Assembly: GCA_030248065.1 (NCBI GenBank)
Contig: JASAMV010000684.1
Location: forward strand, 111,873-175,872
Direction of reading: 5' to 3'
Source of the DNA: Rhynchonema sp. JSB1_4
Lineage: Eukaryota > Nematoda > Chromadorea > Monhysterida > Xyalidae
Length of the DNA: 64,000 bases
Position 1 is the stretch's first letter; every line of letters begins with the position of its first letter. Position numbers and translations under genes: made by a program. This document shows positions 1 through 12,262 of the stretch, in pieces. The notes beneath the pieces were generated by a model. The model was not told where the DNA came from. It saw only the letters and a list, made by a program, of their open reading frames with translations, and made no database searches.

Positions 1-3000
1 CGGTTTCAAAGCAAACGTCACAAATGGATGACGCAAAACATTTTGCAAGACCGAGACGGACGTGCGAAAAGAAATCAACTCTGGCGCACTACAATTTTCT
101 TTAATGAATATGTTGAAAATCATTTAAAAACAAAACAGGTTGGACTTCAATTACTGTATTGCCCGAGTTAAAGAAATGGATCATAATTTGCAACTCACCC
201 ATTGATAAGCAGTCAACTTCTGTCTGAGCAGCACGACGGCAAATATGGCTGTGGTGAAGATTTTCAGCTGATTTGTGACCTGGAAAAAAACCATGCACAC
301 GACCGCGTTGCTCTCAACATCAATGTGGACCCAGCAGTCACGGGACACGAAAAACACTATTCATCAAGCGATTATGCATCAAGTTTTTTGGCTGGCGGCT
401 GCTCTGCTTTTTCAGGTCAAAATTTAGCTCAGAAACCTGTCCAGAAATTTGGCCTCTAAGTGCAGCAAAAATCATTGCCCGCAGAATGGATAGGTTGGAC
501 CTGGGATCAAGATCTTTATCTGCCCATGTTTGGACATGGCAGGGGACATCCACAGGCAAAACCAAAAAACAAAATTCTTGTAATTTGTGGCATAAAGGAC
601 ATCGAAGGAATATGAGAACGAAATTGATGTTTCGCCGCAGAACGACCCAGTTTTGCAATTATGTCATTGTTGCTATCCAATCACCAAAAGGGCAAAAAAA
701 CCTCCAATCACGAAAACATTGATGACCAACCATAAAAGTGGCGACATTTAGATGCGATGCGGCCAAATAGAAGAGATTGTTTTGTATTGTGTAGATGAAG
801 GCCAACACAGCCACTTTGGCCGTATCGTACGGGTGCAGGACTACCGTTTTGTACAGAGAATCGACACAACTGAAAAGAAGCGACGTGGTGATTTATTGCG
901 GACGGCAGGGATACAATACGTGGCTTATAGTACTGTAGTCAAATCAAGTCATCAAAACATATGTATTATATCTCGCGCTCATTCGGGGCGCACGTAAAAT
1001 GAGCCACAAGATTTTGGCAACTGAGCCACCAATAAACGACCAGAATTTCAGGGAGCCAGAGCATTTGAGCAAGAATGAGCGACTAGATTTTTCGCAAATG
1101 AGCCACTGGCTCATTTCAAAAAAAACCCCCGTTGACGACAGTAGTATTAGCCGAATGTGTGCATTCACACATGTCGATGATGCCTGGCACCTCGCCCGTC
1201 TGTGAAAACAGGTCGGACGAAACCGTCAAAACTCGCTGCTGCTACATCGTCACGTCAATGTGTGGAGGTGCGGATGTCGCTTTCGGGTGCATGCCACATT
1301 CACAAATGGCACGGGAACGGGCATTTCTTCATCTCTGACCGTGTGGGTTTTACAAAACCGCGTATGTGGCATGCGGCATGCCCAAATGCCGATCAGAGAC
1401 GATAAACCAACAAAAGACGACGACCAGAAAAATGTTTCGCGAACCACTAAAAAGTACGTATGACCGCATACACCACAGTGAGTATCCAGTTCCTATTCAA
1501 AAAAATACACAATCAAAACAAACAAACTTTGCCACACCGCCACTTTCGACCAACACGGCCATAACGCAAAAGCACAACTTCATAATCTCGGTGCAAAACA
1601 CGGCCACCGACGACAGGTACATTTCCTTGACGTCACGTGCGCGCGAGTAACGAACCTGTGCGGGACCGTCAATTAGGTGAATGGATTAACGGGAATAAAC
1701 TGGCAGGTTAGTTAGAGATAATACTTGTTTGTTGAATATTTTCTGGACCGTCTTGCCTCCGCGGAATACTCGCGTTGACAAACCAGTGACTTTCATCATG
1801 ATAAGAATATCCCACGTGTCCGTGTGTACTTGGGGACCACAGTGTTCTCGACTGGTTATGATCATGTTGTTTTTAACTATAGTAAATTTCCAAATTCGCT
1901 GCCGCACAGTAAAATACAACAATGAGTGAGCGCAGATCTATCAATAAGCAATGCGTGAAACATTTTCGTGGATTTAGATGTTCGCACACTGTTTGGACAT
2001 GGCTAAAACATCCATGGCTGGATAAAACAGCTCTAAAAAAGCAACTCAACTGACCAATAAATTGTGCACGGAGTTCTGCAGCGCAATCCAGATCAGGATC
2101 GCCTGTTTGGTAGATCTGAAAGTCGTGACAAATTCTGGCTGATTGACGTGTGGTCAACGCCGATCGTCGACTGACGCCGATTGCCATGTATCACTTCTCG
2201 CGCTCATTCAGGGCGAGAGGAACGATCCGGAGTTACTCGAGATATTGGTCGCACAATGACTTTATAAGAATTGGTCAAATTTTTTCCCTGAATCGTAAAG
2301 CGGGAAAGTGACGGGGCAATGATGTTGCGTTGCGTGATCGCACACAAACATGTATTGGTCGCACAAAGACCATATAAGAATTCATCAAAATCAATCCTGA
2401 TTTTCACGTTCAGTCACTCTTAACTACTGTGCTCAGGGTTGTTTCAAAAAAAAGTGGTTAATTAAAAAATTTTTTTTTTAAAAAAAAAATTTTTTTTTTG
2501 AAACTCAGATTTTGCTTTTTTTTTAATAAAAAAAAGTTGCCCAAAAAGGGCTGAAATGTCCAAAAATGGCCTTTTTCGAGGCCAAAAATTGGCACTTTTT
2601 TCCTGTGGACGGGACAATTTTTCCAAAATCGCGCCTGCGGCGCCCTGTATTGTCCCCAAATCCGTACAGGGATGCGCTCGGCTGGTCTTTTATAGTGATG
2701 TGGCACCGATAATGTACTACTGCATGCTACTATACATGTATATACATAGGTCTGGTGCAAAACCGGGCGCGCAAAGTCGATCTGACACGCAAGATTTGGG
2801 CTGTAATCGATATTTTGATGGTCGTATATCAGATATACGGCATTAGATGCATTAAAATACGTTGTACGGCATGCTACAATACATTAGAGTAACATCGTTA
2901 GTCAACATCAACCTCAGACTGGTAGAAGACCATAGAATCTGCACAATACTACCGGGTGTCACCGCACAAGTTGGGTCTCAGGCGAAAATTTTTCAATTTT

Positions 3001-4149
3001 TGAAAAATATGTTGGATCGATTTCATTTGTCCTGAAACGTCGTTTGCAACACTTTTTCTAATAAAAAAAATTTTCGTCAAAAAAAAAATCAAAAAAAAAA
3101 TTTTTTTTTTAAAAAAAAAGCTCGTTAATAAAAAAATTTTTTTTTTCAACCCTGACTGTGCTATTTGTGATTCCCACAAAACATTTTCAGCTGAAAATAA
3201 TCTAGCAGATCAACCACGTTGCCGCAGGTCTGAAACATTCTCTTTACTACGTGTTTTGTGTGTGATCGCGCAACGCAACGTCATTGCCCCGTCACTAGCC
3301 TGCTTTGCGATTCAGGAAAAAAATTTGACCAATTCTTACAAAGTCATTGTGCGACCAATAGTAAGGAGAATGTTTCAGACCTGCGGCAACGTGGTTGATC
3401 TGTTGGAGTATTTTCAGGTGAAAATGTTTCGTGAGAATCAGAAATAGCACAGTGGTTAAGAGTGACTCAACATGAAAATCACGGTTGATTTGATGAATTC
3501 TTATGTGGTCATTGTGCGACCAATACTCCAAGAGGCTACCCAAATACCCTTTGTAGCCCGTCACAAGGCAAAAAAAGGCCATTTTCTGCATACCATTTTA
3601 CTGCAAAATCAGCCCAAAACCGATATATTTTTACACTTTATGGCTGGATATTCGCCGAAAAAATGACCCTTTCTGTGTGTTCGCACGCAGAGCACATAAT
3701 TGTTAGGGATTTCGAAACTAAAAGCACCACATGCTGATTCGAGATGCACCATGGGGTTGGGTCGACAGAGACATCTCACATCATTTTCGAGATTGTAAAC
3801 TAGTTTTTGTCTGGTTCTCGCGAGTGGCAACAAAAATATAATATTTGATTTGAAACCTTCCGTCATCCCCGGAGCTTGACTCGAGATAGATACCGCTTAG
3901 GGGCAGAATCCCCCCACCCTCCAACAACTACGGTGCTCAGAGCTGCTTAGAGTTACACACATATCAATCAGCCCAAATGCCCATCAACAACTTTAAAAAA
4001 TTGGAGTAAACCAAATTGGAAAATACACAAAAAATCAAAAAAACTCCACAACCTTGGCGTTGTGCTTGGCGGCATCACTGGTTCGTCACTGGTTGACTTG
4101 TCAGCCGATGATGCACTAGGCGGGCCGACAGAGTCGTTCATTTCGTCGC
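1..4149 (-). CDS. SLC35A-type nucleotide-sugar transporter, paralogue A (partial, 3' end off window)
   Basis: Multi-helix Golgi/ER antiporter of the SLC35A family (UDP-Gal, UDP-GlcNAc or CMP-sialic acid class), which imports nucleotide sugars into the lumen. Exons on the minus strand, in order: 4149-4053 (hydrophilic Ser/Pro/Asp-rich N-terminus), 2115-2055 (first helix, ...LQNSVHNLL), 1655-1528 (VRYSRARD, then YLSSVAVFCTEIMKL), 869-731 (HPYDTAKVAVLAFIYTIQNN, then LFYLAASHLNVATFM), 279-199 (VTNQLKIFTTAIFAVVLLRQ). Reading phases agree across these junctions and all have AG/GT boundaries. The order matches the family, and exon for exon it matches paralogue B at 6446-11489. Positions 1-92 encode HPFVTFALKP in one frame, possibly the next exon, but I could not join it. 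The start codon was not found upstream of 4149. The first-helix intron (2116-4052) holds a foldback repeat and a hAT element. Substrate cannot be assigned. Confidence 0.8.
2240..3525. repeat. Complex inverted repeat (A'-B-A-B' arrangement)
   Basis: Positions about 2240-2350 are the reverse complement of 3250-3360 (shared TTGGTCGCACAATGACTTTA in one arm). Positions 2350-3245, once the hAT element 2434-3154 is removed, are the reverse complement of 3361-3525 (shared GATCAACCACGTTGCCGCAG). The two palindromes overlap, giving an A'-B-A-B' structure. Arms are roughly 90% identical by eye. It lies in an intron of the SLC35A paralogue A. Confidence 0.75.
2434..3154. mobile_element. hAT-like non-autonomous transposon with 8-bp TSD ACTGTGCT
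   Basis: The element begins CAGGGTTG and ends CAACCCTG, and is flanked by perfect 8-bp duplications (2426-2433 and 3155-3162, ACTGTGCT). The interior near both ends is A/T homopolymer, with no transposase ORF. Removing it and one TSD copy restores one arm of the surrounding inverted repeat, which independently confirms the boundaries. Confidence 0.9.
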
Positions 4150-4631
4150 CTGAAGACGAAAATGTGTGCGTGTGATTGCAAAAAATTACACTAAAAATAC
4201 AGAAGTACAATGTGTTACGGCATGGGCCCACATGTGTGTGGCAATTTGGTGATGTCTGTTAGTCATGTGTATGAAGCGTTATGGTGACTATACATAGATA
4301 GCTCTTGATCGTGCTGAATTGTTTGCCACCCAGTGTATTGAAAAACACAATGAAAGGCACCAACACTGTGTTAGTCGTCACATTGTAGCAAAACATCGGA
4401 AGTATTATACAGTCGAGAGACTCGTTACATAGGTACATTTGCCATGAGTATAAAATCGGGTTGAGTATCTTTTTGGCATGTCCGTAGTACCCCAGGTGTT
4501 GTTATCAGACAGCGTGCCCAGATGCAGTTAGTACGAGAACGAGGTGAACAAAACTGAATTACAAGCTCACGATCGCAAGCGACATACCATACTGTGGCCA
4601 CGATCTCAGCTGCCTGCCATACCGTCCTGAG

Positions 4632-5015
4632 TAGGGTTAGAGGGATGTCGGGTGTCGGGTGCCAAAAAAGTGTCGGGTGCCAAAAAAGGTGGCTCCACAT
4701 GTCGGGTTTTTTGGACCCGACATCCGACACCTACGGTTCAAAACATTAGTTTTGCTGAGAGAAGAGCTTCGCGAGAAAAAATTTGTTCGGACTAAATGTT
4801 TCCGAAGGCGCATAATGTAATATTTTGGTGTTCACTATGTTTGAAAAAAACTTGAATTCAGTAATTTAAGCCAAAAATTGCATTACCGATGCAAATGAGC
4901 AAATTTGTGCCTGTCTTTGGTTCAAAACCTGGATGCCAGGTATTTTTAGAACTGGTTCGCTTTTGGATGTCGCGTAAAAATGTCGGGTACCCACCCCCTC
5001 CGACCCCTAACTCTA
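4632..5015. mobile_element. MITE with 8-bp TSD GTCCTGAG (TGTCGGG-rich family)
   Basis: Begins TAGGGTTAGAGGGATGTCGG and ends CCCCTAACTCTA, an imperfect terminal inversion. Flanks at 4624-4631 and 5016-5023 are both GTCCTGAG. The interior has repeated TGTCGGGT motifs. A related copy lies at about 13330-13725 in the same orientation and shares the core (TTTTGCTGAGAGAAGA and following). No coding capacity is visible. Confidence 0.8.
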
Positions 5016-6445
5016 GTCCTGAGAGACACAAAAAATCACAACACACACATAACACACACAACGTAACGTTACGTAGGAGAACCGTTATCACGGACCAACA
5101 CAGGGTGGCGCAAAAGAAGTTCCAAACATCACGTCCAACTCAGGGGACCACGCTGTAGGCGGTCCGGGCCCACAATTTATAGGCTTACGCCAATACTTCA
5201 CTTCAAAAGTCAGCTTCAAAAATGTTTCACTGTTAGCATTGAAACAGCAGAAATAACGATCGGAATAATAGACATTCGACTGAATCATGAAAATCAAAGT
5301 TCAATCAATTAAACTTGACAAATACTGAAACAAAAGTGACAAGAAATCAGCCGCTTTTGCAAACTTCCTGCGCGAGCAAACCAAACCACCCGGTCTAGAC
5401 CGTTTACATCATCCCTTTCCAAGCAGGCATCCATTACCGACAAAACCGTCATCACAAGTCTGGTGCGCATGATACCAAAGATAAATTGCACCAACCGTTC
5501 GCAGATTGTGAGACCATATTGAAAGTTTTGTGCTGCCCCGGCGATGTTACTCGAGGTCATCGGAGGTCAACGTTGGTGACAAATTGGAGTTTGGTGCCCG
5601 CTGCGGATAAGTTTGGAAAGGTTGTGCGTTTCGAATTCTGGAGATAACACTTCCTTGCGTTGTGACGCTGGTGTATGCTGAAAAAGAGAGCATTAGAACA
5701 CAAAAGAACCCACAGCATGCGAATTTGTATGAAATCACGATGATTTCAGCGATATACGGAACGCCGGGAGCTCGAATAAATATGAGGAACATAAAAACGA
5801 TTTACAACTGTTTATTCGAGAATAAATTGAGCAAGATCGGTAACTTTCAGACTCTAATTACGCGTACATACTATAAAAGATTTATCAAATGGTAACAGAA
5901 AAACTGGCCTGAGAAATGGGGACAAACTTACAACGTTGGAATGTATCACAGGTGGGAAAATCACCTCATAAAAAATCACCATAATCTGAATCGAACTTTT
6001 TTCGACATGTAGAACAAAACGCGTAAAGACACATCCAGAATGCATGCAGTAGCTTAGAATACGCAGCACATGTGGGTAAAAAGAGAACGGACACATAATA
6101 CAATAACAGAAACATTGTTGTTATTTTGTGAGCTTGTGTCGCGCGTGCACACACAGCTGACAGTTTGTTGACACGGCCAGGTCCGGCTAATTGTTTAGAC
6201 GTCAACGCAAATCCTCAACGCGGCCAGACCAAACAAGCCCTAACCGCGTTGACCATGTGCGTTTACTGCATGAATATAAGCCCCAGGCGTCAGCGCATGC
6301 ACATATTGCACAAAAACAGGTCTAAATCGCACAACTGATGTGCAGCTGCGAAGTTGCACAACTTGACAAAATCGTCGAAAAAAACACGAGTCCATATGAC
6401 ATAAAGACTCACATATCAACAAACTGTTTGCATTCAACGTCAATA
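5016..6445. other. Region between the two transporter genes; unassigned possible exons
   Basis: No confident gene. On the minus strand 5700-5555 reads as an open hydrophilic segment ending in ...TLTSDDLE, preceded by TTTTTCAG. A second open stretch lies at 5550-5310 (IAGAAQNFQYGLTICERLVQ and following). They could be exons of an unrecognised minus-strand gene, or 5' exons of paralogue A, but phases did not match exon 4149-4053. The rest is AT-rich with nothing I recognise. Confidence 0.25.
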
Positions 6446-9400
6446 CTATCTATTAGGTGTGGTGCGCGGTTGGGCCAATTTTGCCGAGTAGAGAAACAAA
6501 GATGACGTAGTTGTGCAGGCGCCAATCAGAAAGAACCAGCCGGGCACAAAGTCGAAAATGTACACCGAAGCAATTGTGCTGTTCACGATGGAGATGGCGG
6601 TGGCGAAATTCTGAAATGTATAAAAAAATCGAAAATAGCTATATACAATAGGATTAATGGTAAAGGTAACTTAACACCGCGAACTAATAAGCGTCAACAG
6701 GACAATATGACAAAAAATCAATCAAGACACCAGCCATTTTTGTGTGTGTGTGTGTGTGTCAGGGTTGGATTAAAAAAATTTTTATTATCGAACTTTTTTT
6801 TTAACTTTTTTGAATTTTTAAATTTTTTTTAAGATTTACTTTTTTATTCCGGACCATAAAAATTTCGGTTCTCAATGTGAAAAATTGTAGAAATTTTTTG
6901 TAATTAAATTTCATTGTATTGAGAATAAAGGAACAGTTAATACCGACTGGTTGTGTGTTCACAAACGGGCAGTGGCGAGGTGATGTTTTCTACGATAAGA
7001 TCGCCAACGTGACAATTCGTGTTGGGGATAGTCCGTCCACCATATGTAGGTTGGTTTTTTGCCATCGTTCGGTTGTCGTGGTCTCATTGTTGACTGAAGA
7101 TGTCCGACAGATCTTCTGCGCATTTGATCGGGTTACGCCACAGATCGATTGGGCTCGTGGATACGGGTCGGCTTTTGCAACGAAACAGATGTTCGACCGT
7201 GTCAGGCTCGGTGCAGCATCGAGGGCACACGTTTTGTATGTATGGGTCGATGCGATTGCGATATGAGTTCAGCATTACGCAGTGGCCACTGCGTAATTGC
7301 GCCATATGTAGGTTGTAATATGAAAACACATCGTGGACAGACTATGAAAAGTAAAGGCGTGTCACGGGAATGTAAATACCTGGCGCATTTCATTAGGAAA
7401 GTGACATGAAAACAGCTGCATAACCCGCGGTTAGTCACCTCCGGCTTTTTTGCACGATAATACTTTGTCTTTGGAAGACCTAAATGCGCATGTCATGACG
7501 GCTATTTGGGTCGTTTAGTTGGGCCACAGACTGTCTAACATGTTAATGACATTGTACCGAAGCGAAACACAAGCGCCGAAAGCAATTTTGTGAGAAAAAA
7601 ACAAGCAGAAACATGCACAAAGCATGCATTTTACAACAAAAAGGGGGGAATAATAAAAAAAAGTGAACCTACTTTTCTAATTTTTAAAAACCGAAACAGT
7701 GGCGAACTTTTAAAAAAAAATTTTTTAGAAATTTTTTTTACTTTTTTGACCCAACCCTGGTGTATGTGTGATTGAAGTAGTGACGAAGAAGGGATGTTTT
7801 ATCATAAGTACATAAAAGCTCGTTTTTTTTTCGATTGATTGTATGTCGAATTGTATGTCGAAATCCCAACGTACCAACTATCTAGAGATCAAAGAGTTTA
7901 AAAAATCTCAAAAACAAATTCCTAAATAACCCTCGAACCTTGAGAATATTGTCGGCGTATTTGATCGTGACGGCGACAATCAGCCCACCCAACCCATACC
8001 AGCCAACCATCGTCCACACGGCACTATCAAAGCCATACATCCAACCTGCAATTCTAGTAGTGTTAAAAACGGTATATTTGATGTGATCATATGTATGAAT
8101 AAAAAAATCTATTCAACGTATTATTCGACTGCATATTTATTTCCATCAAACGGAAGGGCTATTTCAAACTGATCGTCTCATAAAAATTGCGCCCTTGCAG
8201 CGCAGTGCGTCGCTAGCCACTCACCGCGAACGAAAATGTTTCGCACATTTCATGTATTGAGACAAAAAAACATCTATAGACGCTACTGATGTGCCATATC
8301 ATATCTCACAATCACAAAACCGACCAGATCAACTCTGCATAAAACACTGACCCACCATTCTCTTGCAAAGAACCGCCATCCTTGAGCACACACGTCAACA
8401 GAGAGATGGGAATTGCACACGTGGCCAGCTGAACATTGCGCATCCAGAGAGACACCTAAACAATTCATGGGATTGGCCTTAGAATTACTGTTCGTGTGGC
8501 AAACCCTGTCAAAATCTTATTTGAAACACCTGTCCATTAATTTTTGCTGCTTGTCGGTGCGCTGAAGACAAACAAACAGATATGAGCAAAAAACAAAAAA
8601 ACGCCTCACCGGACTAGCAGATTTGAGTATTTTCTCAAAATACACGCCCGCGAATCCCGACAGCGTCGCAGCAGCGACAACAGCCAGGAACCCGACGAGC
8701 GGGTGCTCGATCTTGGCAAACTTGGACGATTTTGGCTCGTGATCCTGGTAAAGGAGATAAAATCAACTATTCAATCAATTATTCAAATGAAATGTTACAA
8801 ACGAGCGCAAAACAAAAGAAAATTAACCGAAAAACAAACAAACCCATACCTCTTCGGCGTCATTATCAGCGCTGTCATTTGATTCTCCCGGCATCTGCAC
8901 CATGCTGACCTGAAGTTTGAAAAAAGTCCACAATCAAATTTAATGTAAAAAAATAATAAGAAAAACAAAGGAACAATAACGTACGCCAGCAAATAACATC
9001 ACCAGCGCCAGCCACTGCAACGCAGACAGACGCTTTCGCAACAGCAACACTGCGAACACGGCCGTCGTGAAGACTTTCAGTTGACTCGTCACCTGAGGTC
9101 TCAGTTGCAAGTTTGTGTGTTGCGATTTGAAACGCACACTGAGTCAGTCGACCAAAGTCTGTTGAGGCTCTGATTGAACCATGTCGACGACAACACAGAC
9201 CGGTATGCACTTTCCTGGCATGGCCGGGGTCGGGTGTGAAAATGGGCTAATGGTTTTGTGGTCAAATCATCTCGTCAAAGAAAGTCGTCGAACACATGAG
9301 CCCCAAATGAGCGCGAAAACTAATACATGTGTTCGACGACTTTATTTGACGAGATGATTTGACCACACTACTATAGGCCTGAAAATGGGCTGCGCATTAT

Positions 9401-11489
9401 GTCGCGATCTTGTTGTTGGCGGCGGATTCAAAACACCTAGTGAATCAAAACCAAACAGTTTCCAGTCAGCTACAAAGTGCCGTTCAAAAAACATTTTCTT
9501 CGAAGGCGCCAATCGTTTGCATGTTCACGCACTGAGCGGTGGAGTGAGTATCGAACTTCATCGCCGGGCCAGATTGACGATGGGACAGGATTTGACAGAC
9601 GCAGTGGCCTCATAGGTAAACACAAACACTTATTACCGCTATCAGCGAAACTCCCAAGTCACATGACGAACCCCAGTGTCTGCGCGCACGCGGAGACAAC
9701 ATTGATGCACCGGGCCGGGAGTCATACATAAATTGAGGCCAGAACAACAACAAACCTCTTGACCGCTTCGGCTCGGCGGTGCAGCAGGTCATCGTCGGTG
9801 CGAATGCACCAGATGGGTACTACATGACCCCCCCCCAAAAAACTATTCATTCAACCAACCATAAACGTAGCGGCCTCCAAATGCGTAGCACCCAGATAGA
9901 ACAGATTCGCTTGCAGAGTATACAGAAACGCCAATACACCGACTTTGAGTGTGTCGAACGGATGACGTAGCACCGAAACGTAGATGGCATGCAGCGCACT
10001 ACAAAAAAGATGGTGCGATCATTTCGTCAATTTATTTGGTAATGGCACCAACCACCCTGGTAAAAATTAGTCATGAATCGGTCGCCCCGACACCAATTGT
10101 GCACTAAAACAAACACCTGACACAAATCATTGAGACACGCAGGTCAGGTAACCAAATCTCACATCCAAATTTTAATCCATCCAAAAACGCCCCCGGCTAA
10201 CCGAAAGGGCCCGCCTTCTTCCCCACAGACCAACATCGTGCATACGATCAACTTCATAAGCTCGGTGTACAGGACGGCCTCAGATGGCAGGTACATAGGC
10301 ACATCAGTGCGCGCCCGTGTGTAACTGAAATGCCTACGAACTGAATTGGAGGAACTCGGGTTTCACACAAAAGTTCCTTTTTTTTGCATTTATGTTTAAA
10401 TTTTTTTGATGATTTTTAGTTTGATGACATCGTGTTTGACTTCCGCGTTTGCCACAGTGTGAAGAGAAACATTTTTTTGTTTGACAATTAAGTCCTAGCC
10501 AGCAGCCGTCTGACTGAAAAAAATAACGAGCTAATAATAAAAAAATACAACTGACCGCATTAGCACGGTGTGTACCGAATTGTGCAGCACGCACACAAAG
10601 AAGACCAAACGTCGCACATTTATAACCGATAATCCCCAGAATGTTGGTGGTTTCGGATCAGATGAGCCGCCGGGTAAACCTGAAAAGACAGACCGGAATT
10701 TGTTTTTTGTTGGTGTTTACCCTGGAGATGTGCGATAACGAAACAAGTATCACGACACCAAAGATGCAAGGCGCGTGCATTGAGTGGCAAAGTAAGTTTC
10801 CCGATTAGCTGCCGTGCAGTGAGGTACGTCCAACACTTAATGCTTAGATCTAAACCCGAAAATCAACTTTTGAAACGTTCGGGCAACACACACATACGCG
10901 GGTTGCCTGTCAGCCAGGCGCAATGTTTCACAACTGCGCGTAGTTAGCGTTCGGGTCGGATTTAGACCTGGACATTAACCATCGGGCGCATTTTACTGCA
11001 CGGCAGGGAATTCAGAAATTTAACATACGGTAATGCCTTTGTCAGCAAGATCACTTCAAATCGACCAAAATCAAGGTAACATGGTACAATAAGATCAACC
11101 ATTGATGAAAACAGCAGCAATCTGAGCTTGGTGGAGCAACGACGATTTCTTTTGTGGTGGCTGTGTGGCATAATAACAACACAGCAGAATTTTCGAGCAG
11201 TCACTTTGACTGACATTGAAATCTTTGTTGTTATAATGCCTTGATCAATAAATAACTGAAAATGTCATGCCCCAACATGTTAAAATGTCCGAACAAAATG
11301 ATGACCGATAGGCCGAGGCCCCTTACATTCAAAGAGGTGATAAAAACATTGCTTTCAAATAGAGCAGAACATACCCCGTTTCGGCGACATATTCTGGTCC
11401 GATAATTCTTGCTGTAAAATTGCGTGACTGCTGGTCGCAAGCGGTTTGGATGCGCCTTGTCGAACGGCTGATTCCGCATTTGGATCAGG
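6446..11489 (-). CDS. SLC35A-type nucleotide-sugar transporter, paralogue B (near complete)
   Basis: Golgi/ER nucleotide-sugar antiporter. Exons on the minus strand: 11489-11375 (hydrophilic N-terminus), 10679-10556 (first helix, ...[10 protein letters not shown]), 10324-10202 ([20 protein letters not shown]), 9998-9860 ([20 protein letters not shown]), 9092-8985 ([20 protein letters not shown]), 8909-8850, 8744-8610 ([20 protein letters not shown] then VYFEKILK), 8455-8356 ([12 protein letters not shown]), 8045-7939 ([19 protein letters not shown]), 6610-6446 ([20 protein letters not shown], stop at 6446). All phases agree. IKYADNILK followed by NFATAISI is the characteristic C-terminal motif of SLC35A2/A3-type carriers. 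An acidic loop ([10 protein letters not shown]) is inserted after helix 4 or so. The initiating exon upstream of 11489 was not found. The last intron carries a 1-kb hAT element and another intron a foldback element. Substrate is not decidable by eye. Confidence 0.9.
6758..7759. mobile_element. hAT-like element of about 1 kb carrying retrotransposon debris
   Basis: Starts CAGGGTTGG and ends CCAACCCTG. Flanks are GTGTGTGT (6750-6757) and GTGTATGT (7760-7767), an 8-bp duplication with one mismatch inside a GT repeat. Both ends have A/T-rich sub-terminal tracts like the other CAGGGTTGG elements. The middle contains a minus-strand non-LTR retrotransposon fragment, so the element is composite. It sits in the last intron of transporter B. 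Confidence 0.8.
7084..7329 (-). pseudogene. 3' end of a non-LTR (Jockey/R1-like) retrotransposon ORF2, fragment
   Basis: An open stretch of about 80 codons contains [18 protein letters not shown], then [17 protein letters not shown], and ends shortly after. The LR-GH-LN-Y--RI-P block and the C-x-x-C...H...C finger are typical of the C-terminus of Jockey/R1-class reverse transcriptase polyproteins. No RT or endonuclease domain is present nearby, so this is a dead 3' fragment trapped inside the hAT element 6758-7759. Confidence 0.75.
9249..9380. mobile_element. Foldback insertion with 41-bp hairpin arms and 12-bp flanking repeats
   Basis: Arms 9258-9298 and 9326-9366 are reverse complements with a single mismatch and a 27-nt loop. 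TGAAAATGGGCT occurs on both sides (about 9237-9248 and 9380-9391), consistent with an insertion footprint. It lies in the intron between transporter B exons 9860 and 9092. The transcript of either strand would form a long, nearly perfect hairpin. Confidence 0.75.
10809..11006. repeat. Short inverted-repeat element
   Basis: CTGCCGTGCAGT at 10809-10820 is matched by ACTGCACGGCAG at 10995-11006, and the similarity continues imperfectly inward (TTAATG, TCTAAA-CCGA and AACG-TCGGG blocks) for about 60 bp each side. No target-site duplication was found. Probably an old MITE in the second intron of transporter B. Confidence 0.55.
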
Positions 11490-12262
11490 CTGAAGGGATG
11501 CACAAAATATCAGTATGTGCACATTTAGCGAACGCTATTCACCGAACTACTGCTAACTCGTCCACTAAGTCATAACGAGCAAATACAGCACCAAAACTAA
11601 AAAGGCAAATTGTAAAATGTAATCGTCGGAAGTTCTCAGAAAACGATTATAACACATGAAATCGGAATAATTAATTGTCTGGCTGAAATGTCCTGCCACC
11701 ACGTGCATTCGAGAAACACCGCAGAAATGAAGGGCACACTCGCAAAGATATACGCATTTCTCCGCAACCAATTACCGGATGCACCCTTTAAGTCATCATT
11801 GTCCAACTGTACAAACCTGTCACGCAGCACCAGCCGGGTCCACGTAAATCCACTGCACACACGATTGGGGACCTGAACAGATAAACATGGATGCACAACG
11901 GAAACTTGTTTGCGACGCACGACAACAACATGCCAATTGTGACGCGCACACAATTTTGTCCTCAAAGTGCGCATATACCTGCCGACCTGACAGACAACTA
12001 CATTTTACCGCCGGTTGCCCCATAAAACCGCAAGACATTCCAGCCGAATAAAGTATGCCAAGTGTTGCACACACAATGCACTCTGACAGCAGACAGCGTG
12101 GGCCAATTAATTAACGGCAACATGAAAATGAGTTTTGTGTGCGCAGGGAAACCGAATGGAGGCGAGCCAGTTTATGGGGATAAAATCACATCACAAAATA
12201 GATTGGTGATCATAACTAAATACGAAATAACCAAACGGACTGGACAAAAACCTTTCTGACAC
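11490..12262. other. Unassigned stretch upstream of transporter B
   Basis: No confident gene. A minus-strand open segment at 11876-11820 (VPNRVCSGFTWTRLVLRD) has AG before it and GT after it and may be an exon, but it could not be linked to a gene. The missing first exon of transporter B should be here or further up. Confidence 0.2.

Noticed and set aside
9720..9850. Similarity between 9730-9830 and 59520-59620 (GTGCGAATGCACCAGATGG versus its complement) as an inverted repeat family
   Set aside because: Only about 30-40 bases are convincingly shared; too short to support an element.
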